Assembly (NCBI GenBank): GCA_029582155.1
Contig: CM055905.1
Location: forward strand, 8,460,995 to 8,524,994
Length of the DNA: 64,000 nt
Origin: Panopea generosa
Taxonomy: Eukaryota > Mollusca > Bivalvia > Adapedonta > Hiatellidae
Direction of reading: 5' to 3'
Within the stretch, counting starts at the first letter, position 1. Each line of letters opens with the position of its first letter. Made by a program: the position numbers and the translations under genes. This document shows positions 1-12,419 of this stretch, piece after piece. Under the pieces are notes generated by a model. The model ran no database searches. It was not told the origin of the DNA and saw only the letters and a program-made list of their open reading frames with translations.

Positions 1-940
1 GCAATTATTCTTGGGGAAATTGTGCTAGATAATGATTTTTTTCTTAATAAACGTTAAAGTTGCTTAGATAATTACAGTACAGGTTTCATAAACATTTTTT
101 TGTGACATTTATATTGAAATAAAGGTAATGTTAATATGTATAAATAATAAAGTCAAGAAATAACTTTACTTTATAGCATCTAATTGGTTACTTCAAATAT
201 CCGACATAACTGTTAACAGATATAGTGCTTACACTTGAGTCGACATAGACACATAGCGCTAAATCAACGGTGACTTATATTTAGTTATTTTAGTACTATA
301 ATTATGATAATGCTTATTATTTGGTCGACATAAACGACGTATGACAATTTTCACACGTATTAAAAGATATTCTATATTATTCAGTCGACAATATATATCA
401 TTATGTCGACGTTGTATATATATATCATTTACTGAAACGGCTATTAAAATTAATTTCACCTATTTAGAAGAAAGCACATAAAGGCTGTCTAGTTATTATT
501 TCAGTTTAAGCAAGTATTTTAATTGAATTGCCAAAATTAAATTATCTTTCAAATTAGTGTTGCGTTTAATTAAATACAGTTTGTAACAGCATAATTGCTA
601 ATAAAATAGTTCCATTATAATTTACAATCCCTTGCAAACAGACTCAATAACATTAAATCTGATACTTCTTTATTGGTTTGTTTCCATTCTCCAGATGTAT
701 CCTTTTTATGAGAAATAATAACACTTCATTTTATTATGAAATCTTAATAAGCTCAATGTTTAAACTTCACTGGCGAGACTCGTCTGTAAACCTGAATCCC
801 TCGATATTACAGTTTTGTAAATGAACAACATAATTTCGATAATTAGGTATAAGTGAAACGATACACGATTTTTAAGTCTGGATGAAATAAGTAACATTTA
901 TCGATATGATGTTGTTGAAAAATATATTCTCCTCAAGTGT
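1..940. other. AT-rich non-coding DNA
   Basis: No coding, tRNA-like or transposon signature is visible. The only local pattern is four GTCGAC palindromes between 239 and 410. Short open frames here have no recognisable domain. Confidence 0.6.
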
Positions 941-944
941 AACA

Positions 945-1605
945 GCGCTACTCTGAAATGACGTTATGTGTAACTACGGCAGGTTTAACTTCCTTTGCGT
1001 TTAACTACGTCATTTTGAAATGTATTTACGTGTAACTATGTCACCTTCAAATGCATAAACATGTCATAACGTCACAGTTAAGATGTATTTACGTGTAACT
1101 ATGTCACCTTTAAATGTATTAATGTGTAATAACGTCACAGTTAGATGTATTTACGTGTAACTGCGTCACCTTTAAATGCATTAACTACGTCTTCATTTGA
1201 TGTCTAAACGTGTCAATTACGTCACCTTTAAATGTATTTGGTACGATACCTTAAAAGGCTTAACGCATTTATATGCCTTTTTTAATAGTGCAACACCTTT
1301 CTATACATTTGGGTGTAATTACGACGCCTTTAAATGTCTTAATGCACATATAACATGCGTTTCTACTTCGTGTATAAGTACGACGCCTTTAAATGTCTTA
1401 ATGCACATATAAGATACGTTTCTACTTCGTGTATAAGTACGGCGCCTTTAAATGTGTTAATGCACATATAACATACGTTTAAACTTCGTGTATAAGTACG
1501 GCGCCTTTAAATGTGTTAATGCACATATAACATACTTTTTATCTTCTTGTATAACTACGACGCCTTTAAATGCTATTATGCGTTACTTCGATACCTTTAA
1601 ACACC
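945..1605. repeat. Minisatellite, 59-62 bp unit with degenerate half-units
   Basis: The right half (about 1320-1575) repeats a unit containing 'cgcctttaaatg' with an exact 59-bp spacing (starts at 1321, 1380, 1439, 1498 and 1557). The left half (about 950-1260) repeats a related motif ('acgtgtaactatgtcacc', 'aacgtcacagtta') at about 60 bp with an internal half-period near 30 bp. The two halves share the 'cctttaaatg' core, so they look like one older array with the right part more recently homogenised. An open frame at 1197-1412 is a by-product of the repeat. Confidence 0.85.
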
Positions 1606-2930
1606 AAGGGACCGTTTTGCTAACATTATAGTAGTCTTAGGAATTTCTAATTTTGACACCTAGTAACGTTTCATTTAAGCTGTATTTCTTGCAAATCTAA
1701 AAAAGATTAATATTCACAAGGCTTACGGCAGTTCATAAAAAACATTAAATGATTTTCTCGATTTGCTTTTTCGTAACTTCAAGTTTTGCACTGAGAACGT
1801 TAGTGAAACGGACCCCTTATGCATTTATCTCTCTACTGTTACATTTGAGGCATTTAAAGATATATGTACAAAGGGTAATCTAAATTTAATGAAATTTTCG
1901 TTCTAAAACATTTTTATACCCAGGTACTTTCTGTACATAAAGTTAAAATAATCATCTACACGATTTTTAAATAGTAATAAGTTTGAAAATGTTCATTTGA
2001 AACGTTGCTATAGTAACCAATGAACAGAAGAGCACGGTACGAGAAGTAGTAGACCAGATCTTACGTAAAAAAAAACAATTAAAAAATCAACACTGGAATG
2101 AAGCGCAATTTCGTCTGCATCTTGCATGACGTCGTAAGCATGTGTTTCAAATATTTTGACTTCATATCCATGACCGTTATTTAACAACCGACACACAAGC
2201 AACCGTTGCGGAAGTAATAACAAGAAATGGCGTCTAAAGATTCGATAAAAAATTGCGCAGTAACTAGATTTTTAACCGAGCTGGGAAACACATCTACATA
2301 AAAGTACGTAATGCTGCAGAGAATATTTATGAAATGATCTGTTTCACGGGCATTGATTTAAGATGGAATTGTCGCTTTAAGTATGGACCACTTGGTTTAA
2401 AAGATTAATCGGTAAGAGGAAGAAAGACAATAATAGACGCGACGTTGATTCAATTGAAAGGACGCCATCTTTGCAGACTGCCGTGTGACTTTAAGACATT
2501 TTTGATGTTACTGGATACAGTTGTCAAACTGTTTTAACAAAATAAAGGCTCAGTTGATACAGCGGATATATAAAATGACACTAATGTCAATCATGTGAAT
2601 GCGCCCAAAATATTTTTAGAGCGGTATCGTAACGAAGGCGACATAGTTCTGCCACAATCATAACTACGGATAAAATATGGTTGTTCTATACGAACCAGAA
2701 TCGAAGGAACAATCAAATCAGTAGGAAACTACTGTACCTCTTCGAACTAAGAAGGTTCGTGTCTCCAAGTCAGCGGGAATACAATCATTTTCGAATTCAT
2801 TGATGGGATTATATTACAGCATGACGTACCGTAATAAAATCAGCATTGGAAGGTAACAGATTTGAATCATTTAAAGAAAATCATGCATTTATCGCACCTT
2901 AACTACTGGAAAAATAAAGTTTCTTTAACT
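1606..2930. other. Non-coding DNA, nothing assignable
   Basis: I see no domain-bearing frame, tRNA-like box pair or terminal repeat. The open frame at 2008-2223 (minus) has low-complexity content and no recognisable motif. Confidence 0.5.
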
Positions 2931-2934
2931 GTTA

Positions 2935-3705
2935 CAAGTGCACGAATTTAACTCACGTGTGCATATTGTAGCTACAACATTCTTTAAGGTGTAATCGCAA
3001 GTAACCTCAAAGGTAAAAGCACAAGTGCATACATTAAACTCACGTCAGCATTGTAGTAACTTCAACTTTCTTTAAGATGCAATCACAAGTAACCACAAAA
3101 GCGCATACATTTAACTCACGTCAGCATGTAATAACTTCAACATTCATTAGGATGCAATCACAAGTAACCTCAAAAGAAACGGCACAAGCGCATACATTAA
3201 ACTCACGTCAGCATGTAATAACTACAACGTTCATTAAGATGCAATCACAAGTAACCTCAGAAGAAACGGCACAAGCGCATACATTAAACTCACGTCAGCA
3301 TGTAATAATTACAACGTTCTCTAGGATTCAATCACAAGTAACCTCAAAAGAAACGGCACAAGCGCATACATTAAACTCACGTCAGCATGTAACAACTACA
3401 ACGTTCTCTAGGATGCAATCACAAGTAACCTCAAAAGAAACGGCACAAGCGCATACATTAAACTCACGTCAGCATGTAATAATTACAACGTTCTCTAGGA
3501 TGCAATCACAAGTAACCTCAAAAGCAACGGCACAAGCGCATACATTTAACTCACGTCAGCATGAAGTAACTTCAACATTCTTTAAGATGTAATCACAAGT
3601 AACCACAAAAGCAACTGCACAAGCGCATACATTTAACTCACGTCAGCATGTAATAACTACAACGTTCTTTAAGATGTAATCACAAGTAACCTTAAAAGAA
3701 ACAGC
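2935..3705. repeat. 87-bp minisatellite, about 9 copies
   Basis: The anchor 'aatcacaagtaacc' recurs at about 2993, 3081, 3156, 3243, 3330, 3417, 3504, 3591 and 3678. Spacing is 87 bp except for one 75-bp unit (3081-3155) that lacks 12 bp ('gaaacggcacaa'). Because 87 is a multiple of three, the plus strand stays open for 171 codons (3077-3592) as a 29-residue repeat. The peptide has no known domain and the flanking units carry stops, so I treat the frame as a consequence of the array rather than as a gene. Confidence 0.93.
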
Positions 3706-4660
3706 ACGTACTAATTCAATCTGACCATCTAATACGTGGCACCCAGAAAACTTTAGTTCAATGTTAAACCTTTGAGAACTTTAAATTCAGTGCCATTTCA
3801 TCAACAGTTTACTTGGCACATAAGTACGGCCATGACCTGAATCCTATTTCTTTAAATTACGCGTTACTTGCCAATATATTAGCACTTGTACGGCAAACAA
3901 TTGATATGAAGTTGGAGATCTGCTTCTAACCTGAATCATATTTGTTTAAATTAAGCTTTACTGACCACTTCAGTTGATCAATCACTTGAACAGCAAAAGT
4001 TTGTATGAAATTGAAGGTCTGCTTCTGTGTGATGTATTTCACTGTGTGTTTTCATACAGGACATGTAAAGGCCAATAAAAAGAATTTATATAGCTGAAAA
4101 AGTTTTTTACCAGTGTATTAATGTTGAACGTGTTTTTTGATAATTATTTTTGGGAAGAAAAATAAAAACTTAACCCAAGCCACCTGCATTTTATATATTT
4201 GGAGAACATATAAATTTTCATTGCAAAACCTCGAATTTCAAACTTTAGTCGTATAAATTTGAGTTTAATATTAATACGTGTAGCGTTCAAAGTTTGAAAT
4301 GCGATAAGGACATTTTCAAAATATGTGGCTTATATATATATTAAAACATTTAAACCTATACGCTAATCATAATTACAAACGCTGCTTAATACTTTACAAG
4401 TCCCAAATGACTAATATAAAAGCCGCAATATGGCTTTTGGGCAGGTTTTATTTAAGTCAGTACATGATTCACATTAGCGAACCGGTTTTCTAAATTTCAG
4501 ACATCAATGTATTGCTTTCGTTTTAATGTTGCATACGACGAAATTATTGTTAATGCATTTAATTAACAAAAGAAAAATTCCAAAAAGTATATGAAAATAA
4601 AGTTTAACTGCCAAAAAATTTAAATTCAAGGGATATGCACTAGCAATACACATGAATAAG
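3706..4660. other. AT-rich non-coding DNA
   Basis: No feature recognised. There is a weak local duplication: 'ttgaagttggagatctgcttct' -like text near 3905 recurs near 4010 as 'ttgaaggtctgcttct', about 105 bp apart. Confidence 0.5.
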
Positions 4661-4663
4661 TGT

Positions 4664-5208
4664 TAATTCACCATCAGCGGATAGCCTAGTGTAGTTTTGT
4701 AATTCACCATCAGCAGATAGCGTAGTGTAGCGTTGTAATTCACCATCAGCGGATAGCATAGTGTAGCGTTGTAATTCACCGTCAGCGGATAGCCTAGTGT
4801 AGCGTTGTAATTCACCATCAGCGGATAGCCTAGTGTAGCATTGGAATTCACTATCAGTAGATAGCCTAGTGTAGTGTTGTAATTCACCATCAGCAGATAG
4901 CCTAGTGTAGCTTTGTAATTCACCATCAGCAGATAGCCTATTGTAGTGTTGTAATTCACCATCAGCAGATAGCCTAGTGTAGCTTTGTAATTCATCATCA
5001 GCAGATAGCGTAGTGTAGCGTTGTAATTCACCATCAGCGGATACCCTAGTGTAGCGTTGTAATTCACCATCAGCGGATAGCCTAGTGTAGCGTTGTAATT
5101 CACCATCAGCAGATAGCCTAGTGTAGTGGTGTAATTCACCATCAGCAGATAGCCTAGTGTAGCATTGTAATTCACCATCAGCGGATAGCTTAGTGTAGCG
5201 TTGTAATT
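4664..5208. repeat. 36-bp minisatellite, about 15 copies
   Basis: Tandem head-to-tail units of 'ttcaccatcagcggatagcc' followed by 'tagtgtagcgttgtaa' fill the interval at a constant 36-bp spacing. Variable positions include gcgg/gcag, agcg/agct/agtg and gcc/gcg. Thirty-six bases is twelve codons, so the minus strand is open for 171 codons (4663-5178) as a repeated 12-mer resembling MVNYNATLGYPL. No signal peptide or domain precedes it. The units abut with no unique spacers, so this is not a CRISPR array. Confidence 0.95.
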
Positions 5209-8045
5209 TTGTAGTCTCCTCTTACAAATATTTACTACCCAGACAGTACAAGTTTGTATTTAAACGCGTGTATTTATAATTTATCAAAACTATAATGTCA
5301 TAACAGGTTTTCTTACAAAAATAGGACAATAAAATAATTATATTTGAAAGAAAAAATGCTTAAAAAATATTAAATCCAAATGTAATTACAGAATTAATAC
5401 AAGCGAATACAAAACCGTTGAGCCGACGCATAATTATATTACTGGCATTATATATTGTGATACATAACTGTTGAACATCGGTCCTGGAAGTCGCAGAGTG
5501 GCTAACCAGTACCAATATCACAGAGACTATCCTGTTGATGCTGCGTACTGATGGCCCAGCAATGAAAGCTGAAAAGACTTTGAATATTTGCCCTAGATAA
5601 GAGTTTTTTTTAGAAAATTATCTGAAAAAGGAACGAGGAATTATAGCACACACACTTTAACGTAACGTCAGTCGCAGAGCAGGTAATACTGCTACAATGA
5701 AAATGTGAAATTGTATACTATCAGACAAAATGATAAATTACTTGGTTACTACACCGAGGGACTTTAAAATTCGGATTTCGTAAATATAAACAAGTTTCGT
5801 TTTTATTAATTTAAATCAAATTTGACAAAAATAGAAATACATATAAGCCAAACAAATTGTGTGAATTGTATTGGAAAATATTATCATTTCCCTGAGAATT
5901 AACGTTTCAAACGGTGATACCATAAATTACCAATTTTGCAATGAGTAGCGGTTGTAACTACCATTTACAGAATGCAGGTAACATATATCCACTCCGATAA
6001 AAGAAAATATTTGCAATTAAGTGTCGAGAAATGTTTTTCCACTCCTGACCAACGGCGACGGGAAAACTCATTATCGTTTCTCGGTGGTGGCTGGCGAGCG
6101 TTAATGCGTCAACCCAACTCATTTCAGACATACTAAATCGGAGTTTTGCGTTTTTAAAGTATCTCAGTGTATACTCTGGTTGCTAGTATAGTCTGGCGGT
6201 TATGTCGCCGGTGTTAACTCAACCCGCAATGTCGGGGGTAGGCATGGGTGACAGTATGACATAAACTGATAAAAGTCAAAAGGTTCTCATAAATCTTCAT
6301 TTATTCGATCATTCTGATACGGTATTCTGCAATGCAAACAAAACATGCAATCAATAACAATACATACATACATATCAAAACATTTATATATACATGTGAT
6401 GGTGTGTAATGAGCAAAGCAAAAATGTAAACAAATTTGACCTTTACAATTATATCTTATTTAAGTATTGAGTAATGAATAATTCAAAACAATAATTCAAA
6501 CATGTAACAAGTATGAAAATGAATGTTTAATTACCTGCAGGCATATTTAGATATTTCCTGGTAAGATGGTTGTTATAATTATACACATATAAAAAGCGTC
6601 TTGATAATCAATATGGCGGACAAAATGTGTCGTACAGTTATATCACGCTCGAGCTGGTTTATGGGAGGTAACTTTAGTAAATTTAGTAAACTACACTAAT
6701 CTAAAACTACTTACTTATGATATAATAATCTATAATATTGGACTTAACGAATTGTTTACTTCAAATGACATAAACACAATTGATGATACGGTTTTAAAGT
6801 TTACTTTTATTTCATCCTATGACAGTTAGTTAAACCATAATAAAAATCAAACCTTGTATTTGAGACTTTCGTGATAAATTATGACAATATTATTTGATAA
6901 TAACTCTTATTAGTTATAACTTTGCTATGACATGTAAGCATATGATATCCAATAACTGGTAATTAAACGGTTCCCATATTGTTTATCACTTTGCGGTATT
7001 GTTTATCACTGACAATTTTTTTATAATTGTATGTTAATGCCATTTCTTTCAATAAACTTCCACCAATAATGTAATGATATTAGCAGCAAAAAGGAACCTG
7101 GCTATAATCAACAACAGCGTAATATTAAATCAACACGTGGATATACAACTGACCACGTCATGGCAGTTCCAAAGGGAATGTTTGCAGGGTTATATATACT
7201 TACAAAAAATTGAAACCTCCGATTTTCACATATATATTTTTAATGTTATAAATTATTGACATAGTTGGGCAAACAATTAAAGTGTCCGATGAAATCAATA
7301 ATAAAATTAGACAAAAGAAGGAAGGAAGTCAATTTCCATGTGTGTGTTCCAGTGAGTATGAAAGTAAACATTTAGTCTGATTAAAGAAAGTTTACTGTCT
7401 ATAAGACAAAAAAAACATTGAAGAAAATATTGAAATTTGTTCAGTTTTTCTATCTTTTAATATGCCTAAAATTCAAAAACATTTACGTGAACGTACCAGT
7501 ACTGAAAAAAGGAACTTTGGCGATACATTTTATAAATAATTCGAACTTTGTCTTCATGTTACGATAAATTTGTGTAAAGCGTAGCGAAGTTCCAGTTTTT
7601 GTTCAATATACATCTAATTGTTATCTTGCCATATTTTAGGTTTTGTATTAATATTTTAGATATCAGATTTTTTGTGTAAATTACATATTCGGTATTCCTG
7701 GGTATATATATTGTCAGACACAATTGAAAAGGTCTCAGTAGCACAATACACACTGACTCATAATACATATCGATAGTTATACTAAGTGAAACAGCTAACC
7801 CGCCACTTTTTACATTATAAAATATGGAGTAGCTTAATTAAAGTGTGAATATGACATCAACAGTCAATTAAGTAGTTTTACATAGCCACGATAAACTTCA
7901 ATAAACAACTATAATACCGCCGACAAAAAGAAGATATTTTTTATTCCGTGGATATCGTCAATAGCTACATGATGAAAATGAAACAGAAAATACTACTCTA
8001 GTAATCTCGTAAGACATACTGTGGAGGTATATAATACAATTGTTA
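5209..8045. other. Non-coding DNA, nothing assignable
   Basis: No recognisable gene or transposon. Stretches at 5480-5560 and 6040-6260 are more GC-rich than their surroundings and could hold an undetected exon or promoter, but neither shows a domain-bearing frame. 'attgtttatcac' is duplicated at about 6980 and 6999. Confidence 0.45.
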
Positions 8046-8050
8046 AATTA

Positions 8051-8290
8051 GCAGTCATTCTACTGTATTTTACATAATTGTTATTTTAGTATTTTTGTTT
8101 ATGGCAGTCATTCTACTGTATTTTACATAATTGTTATATTAGTATTTTTGTTTATGGCAGTCATTCTACTTTATTTTACATAATTGTTATATTAGTATTT
8201 TGTTAATGGCAATAATTTTACTGTATTTTATATAATTGTTATATTAGCAATTTGTTTACGGCAGTCATTGTACTGTATTTCCTGTACACT
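8051..8290. repeat. 52-53 bp minisatellite, about 4.5 copies
   Basis: 'gcagtcattctactgtattt' recurs at 8051, 8104, 8157, 8209 (diverged) and 8261. Spacing is 53, 53, 52 and 52 bp. The last units have drifted ('gcaataattttactg'). Confidence 0.9.
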
Positions 8291-8395
8291 ATCTGTACGA
8301 TATGCACTATATTAAGTTATACAAGTACCTTAATAAGCGCACTGTCGATTGAATGAGAAACATGTACATGTAAAAGTGTTGTTTTTGGTTTTTAA

Positions 8396-8593
8396 ACGGG
8401 GTTTAACGCCATTTTCAACACATTTCAGACTATATAAGACATATCCAGATTTACTGGTGGAAAAAGGTCGCATACTGAGTACAACCACAGTCCTTCCGTA
8501 AGTTACTGGCAAACTCTTAACATAAAGTGGTTGGTGCGAGCAGAACTTGTGCGTTGAGAAGTAAGTGATCTTGGACAACTCGGCTACGGAAGG
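8396..8593 (-). mobile_element. SINE family 1 (tRNA-Leu-like head), diverged copy
   Basis: Read on the minus strand, this has a degenerate tRNA-like head ('ccttccgtagccgag'), the body motif 'gccagtaacttacggaagg', 'ctggatatgtctta' and the 3' end 'ggcgttaaacccc'. The same order is seen at 17149-17368 and 21008-21240. The B-box is eroded. The open frame at 8330-8578 is a shadow of this copy. Confidence 0.85.
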
Positions 8594-10600
8594 TCAACGA
8601 TATGTAAAGGTACTGTATTTATAAACTATTGAATATTTATACTTTTAAATTTAGAATGTTTCGGCCAAAAAATTAAATAAAGAATTTTTGAACATATGCA
8701 ATTGTTTATATAGGACAATGCAGAAACGTGTTGCGGAATGCGTGGGGTAAGACGTTATGACGACTAGTCGTATTGGGCATCTTCATATAGGACAGTGATT
8801 TTGATAACAAACAACTTTTTCCAGTTTATTATAAAGATGAATTTCTGCGTTTAATATATTGTTGCGAATCTACACGAACGCATGGTCGTAATACATGGTC
8901 AAAGCCAATTAAACACTGACAATACTTATGTCTTCTATAATTCAAAAATATATTTGAAGACATGAATCCTCACCCCTCGCCATTGATCGGTAATAATTTT
9001 TTGCCGAATAATATTAAGTCGAAGAGGGGCATTTAACTGCTTTAAAATTAGACCGACGTTGACAAATATCGAAATTGACCTGTATTTTTATAAGTATACA
9101 ACTATATATTAGATACAAAAGAAGTTATGGATAGGATAGCACTGTTTTACCTCGGATGGACGAACGAAGAAACGGAAAGACATTGTTGAAACTTAACTTA
9201 TTGCCCTTTCACCATTCGACGAATGGCTGATGGGTGGTGGCATAAACATTATTTAAACTTTGTTAATCGAATGTTCTTTCGTATACACGAACACGTGACT
9301 CGTGTATTTACGTTTAAAGTTGTCACGTATATATGATCTGCCGCAAGCGTTGAGTTCTCCAGGAAGTGGTCAGATTCTTCAAAATATCTTAGATTTAGGA
9401 AATTGAATATTTCCAGGAGGAAAATGCATGCTGGCTTCGATAGCTAATTTACGGGATTGTGATATAATTATTGCGAAATACTTCAGTGTGCCTGCCGTGT
9501 ATGTAATTTACGATCAACAGGGTATTTTTAGATATGTTGGACAAAGTCGTTATTTTTGTTTATTTTCATAGTTCGCAGCACGCGTGAAAAGATGATGTCA
9601 AAACATTAAAAAGACGAAAACCCGATAGAAATATTAAATTATAGTTCATGTTGAAATACTAAAATGAAGATAAATATTAAAATAATACGGTTCAAGTTGA
9701 AATGAAATGAAAAGTTGCTCCGTCAATACATTAAAAGGACGAAAACCGAGTTATTAAAAATACGGTTCAAGTTGAAATGAAAATTGAAAATTACGTTTGA
9801 TGTTGAAATGCAATGGAAACAGAACGGCAATCACGATATACACAGGAGAGGACATACGGACTACAGAACGTGTAAATGTGTTCTGTATCTCTGACCATAG
9901 TTCAGTCCTGTTTGTGGATGTTGCCGTTGAATGCGTCTCCACACATTTGACATGATAACGTTCCTTACTTTCGGAAGTGTGTTGTTTTATTTACTCTATT
10001 CGTTCCAGATCTTGTCCGACATAATTCAACTAAATCAAATAAATATTGTTCCAGACATTCCACAGAATAAATGACCAATTTCATAAATGAGCCCTGTAGA
10101 TCAAACAAGACCTGTCAACAGACTACGTTTCTGATTCACAAATCAGTTATTGGTATAGGAACGTAAGACATTTATATAAACTGTTCCTGTCAAAATTCCA
10201 AGGAAATATCTTGCAAGGCATGGTGGATTGAAAACTTCCGACTTTTACTTCACGGTTATAATACTATACAGGATATACGCATGAGTGCAAAAACAGCACT
10301 TCCGATACATTCAAATACGTAACAATAAATTTCAAGTTTATCACCATTAATTCACTTTTAATTTTAAATATAAAAACTTTTAGCTATCGATTTACAGGTA
10401 CAAAGTATCGGAGGCAAATACAGGAAAAGCTGTGTCAGCTGCCATTGGAAGAGTGAAGGTATCTCGAAGTGTACAGTAATTTAACAATTTTTGAAGTTTA
10501 TAGTAACTATGACAAGTTTTGATAATCAAATATACACTTTCACGTTAAAAAATTAGGTTAAAGATAATTACATGTTCTTGTAAGTTCCTGACAGTAAAAT
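8594..10600. other. Non-coding DNA with a small diverged repeat at 9600-9800
   Basis: Only one pattern stands out. 'cattaaaaagacgaaaacc' (about 9604) recurs 125 bp later (about 9729), and 'tacggttcaagttgaaatga' occurs at about 9688 and 9763. These look like interleaved, diverged tandem copies. Nothing coding was recognised. Confidence 0.5.
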
Positions 10601-10605
10601 GGTCC

Positions 10606-10772
10606 CACCACTTAGGTCGTAGGTTCGAGTCCCGCTCGCTCCAAATACTTTATGTGAGAAAGTTTGCCAGTTACTTGCGAAGAATGGCGGTTCTTCTTCA
10701 ATCAATAAACTGGATATGTATTATATAACGTGCTATGCGTTAAAATTGGCATTAAACCTCATTAAAAAAATC
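10606..10772 (+). mobile_element. SINE family 1, 5'-truncated copy
   Basis: It starts inside the tRNA-like head with a good B-box ('ggttcgagtcccgctcgctc') and continues through 'gtgagaaagtttgccagtta', 'cttgcgaagaatggcggttc', 'aaactggatatgtattat' and 'ggcattaaacctc', then an A-run. The A-box part is missing, as expected of a 5'-truncated retroposed copy. Confidence 0.9.
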
Positions 10773-11589
10773 TAAATAAAAGTGAAGAATACCATCCTCT
10801 TCCAAATTTTCTTTTCCAATAAAGGTTCAGAAGCATACTGTATGGATCATAACTTAATTTTCAGACACGATACACCACAATGGAAAAATGCTCGACGTGG
10901 CCTAGATGCATTGTACAGTATTCCCACAAAGTATAATACAATTTCAAACTAAACCGAGAAACTTCGGAACTGAATCGGAGGAAACGTCAAAACATTACGT
11001 TAAATCACAAACTACAACGTGTAATTTAATTCTTCGATTTAGTCAGGATATGAAAAGAACTGAGTTCAACTGCAACTTATCATATACTTCCGAATTACAA
11101 AATGTAACTTGCACCAATCCTACAAAATCCCTCCGGCTTTTTTTGCAGTAATTGTGTCTTCAGTTCTAGGTACAGTAGTTTAGAGTTTATTGAACTGTTT
11201 GTTTTTGATAATTCGCGAGTTATTCTTGAATTGTATTCCAGTAACGGAAAATAACAGTGGATAAAGTAATTTATTTTCTTTTCGTGTATTTAAACTAACA
11301 CTACTTTTTTTGAATAACAACGTTCCAATGCTTCAATTAAATTATCCACACATACTTGTACATATAATGCAGCTATAATAAAGCTTAGGTCCAGGCGTTC
11401 GTTCAATATCGGGGGCGTACCTAAGCATTTTCAAAACTGAATAGTTTAATGTGAAAAAAAGTTAAAATGCAATAAAAGTTAATGGGGGGGGGGGGGGGGG
11501 GGAAAGATGTGGTAAGCGGTGTGTGCTAATTTCGGGCAATACGAACAGGATGACTTCACAATCCGTGTCAAAGTCGCTAGAAACTAATC
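10773..11589. other. Non-coding DNA with a 19-bp poly-G tract
   Basis: A G homopolymer of 19 bases lies at 11484-11502. The open frame 10906-11151 has no recognisable domain. The tract is prone to length error in sequencing and could adopt a G-quadruplex-type structure. Confidence 0.6.
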
Positions 11590-11594
11590 AATTG

Positions 11595-12419
11595 CAGTTC
11601 TTATTTGTAAATATTCAATAATCTTATCGGTCTACAGTTATTTGAAGGCGTTAAATCTTTATCTTTTTTGGGAAGAAGAGATATTGTACCTTGATTTTGC
11701 ATTTCTGTTAAATTTCCATTTACAAAAGAATAGTTTATAGAGTTAATATAGAATGACTTGATCGTGTTCCAAAATATCTTATAGAATTCTGTTGTAAGTC
11801 CATCAGATCCTGGAGATTTTTCCATTATTCATTTGTTTTAAAGCAAGTGTACATTCTTATTCATTTAAGGCACCTTCACATCATTGTTTTTGCTCTTCAT
11901 TTAATATAGTTTCTCTAATGTTTGGGAAAAAAATCGTCATTTCCATTAATCATTGTTTTTACTTCTGTATAACATTTCATAATATCCTTTTGTTTCCTTT
12001 AAAATGTCTCCAGATTGTGTTATTTCTCTATCATTTTATCATTAAGTCTATTAATAATTTTACTCTCAGATCTTCTTTTCTCATAATTACTTAATTACTT
12101 AAGTAGTTTGTATTTCTTTGGGTTCCTTCCACCCATTCTGCTTTTGCTCTTAATATAATTTCATTCGTTTGTGTTTCAATAATTTGATTAAACTCGGATT
12201 TTTTTTGTGATTGTTTTATTATTTGGATGTTCAGTTAATTATTTTCCTAAATCATCGATTTCATTTTTTAATGTATTCTATTTTTATATTTGACTTGTAT
12301 TTAATAGACTCATTCCTAATAGTACCTTTAATTAGTTGCCATAATCATTTGGATTAGATTCTTTATTTCTGTTTGACTTTATCCTGATATTGTTTATCCA
12401 ATATAACACTATTGTTGAG
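11595..12419 (-). pseudogene. LINE C linker and N-terminal reverse-transcriptase remnant
   Basis: Directly after the LTR the minus strand resumes in the frame left at 13518 ('NSVILDKQYQDKVKQK'), continues through 'SNPNDYWQLIKG' and 'IRNESIKY', and reaches the reverse-transcriptase entry block 'EKSPGSDGLTTEFYKIFW' and 'ISLLPKKDKDLTPS'. The 'RPIRLLNIYK' block (usually RPISLLN.DYK) is the last recognisable motif, followed by a stop. Motifs A to C, including the catalytic aspartates, are absent, so the element is truncated here. Confidence 0.88.

Noticed and set aside
4664..5208. CRISPR-like regular repeats
   Set aside because: The 36-bp units abut directly with no unique spacers, the same holds for the 48- and 87-bp arrays, and the sequence is animal. 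They are minisatellites.
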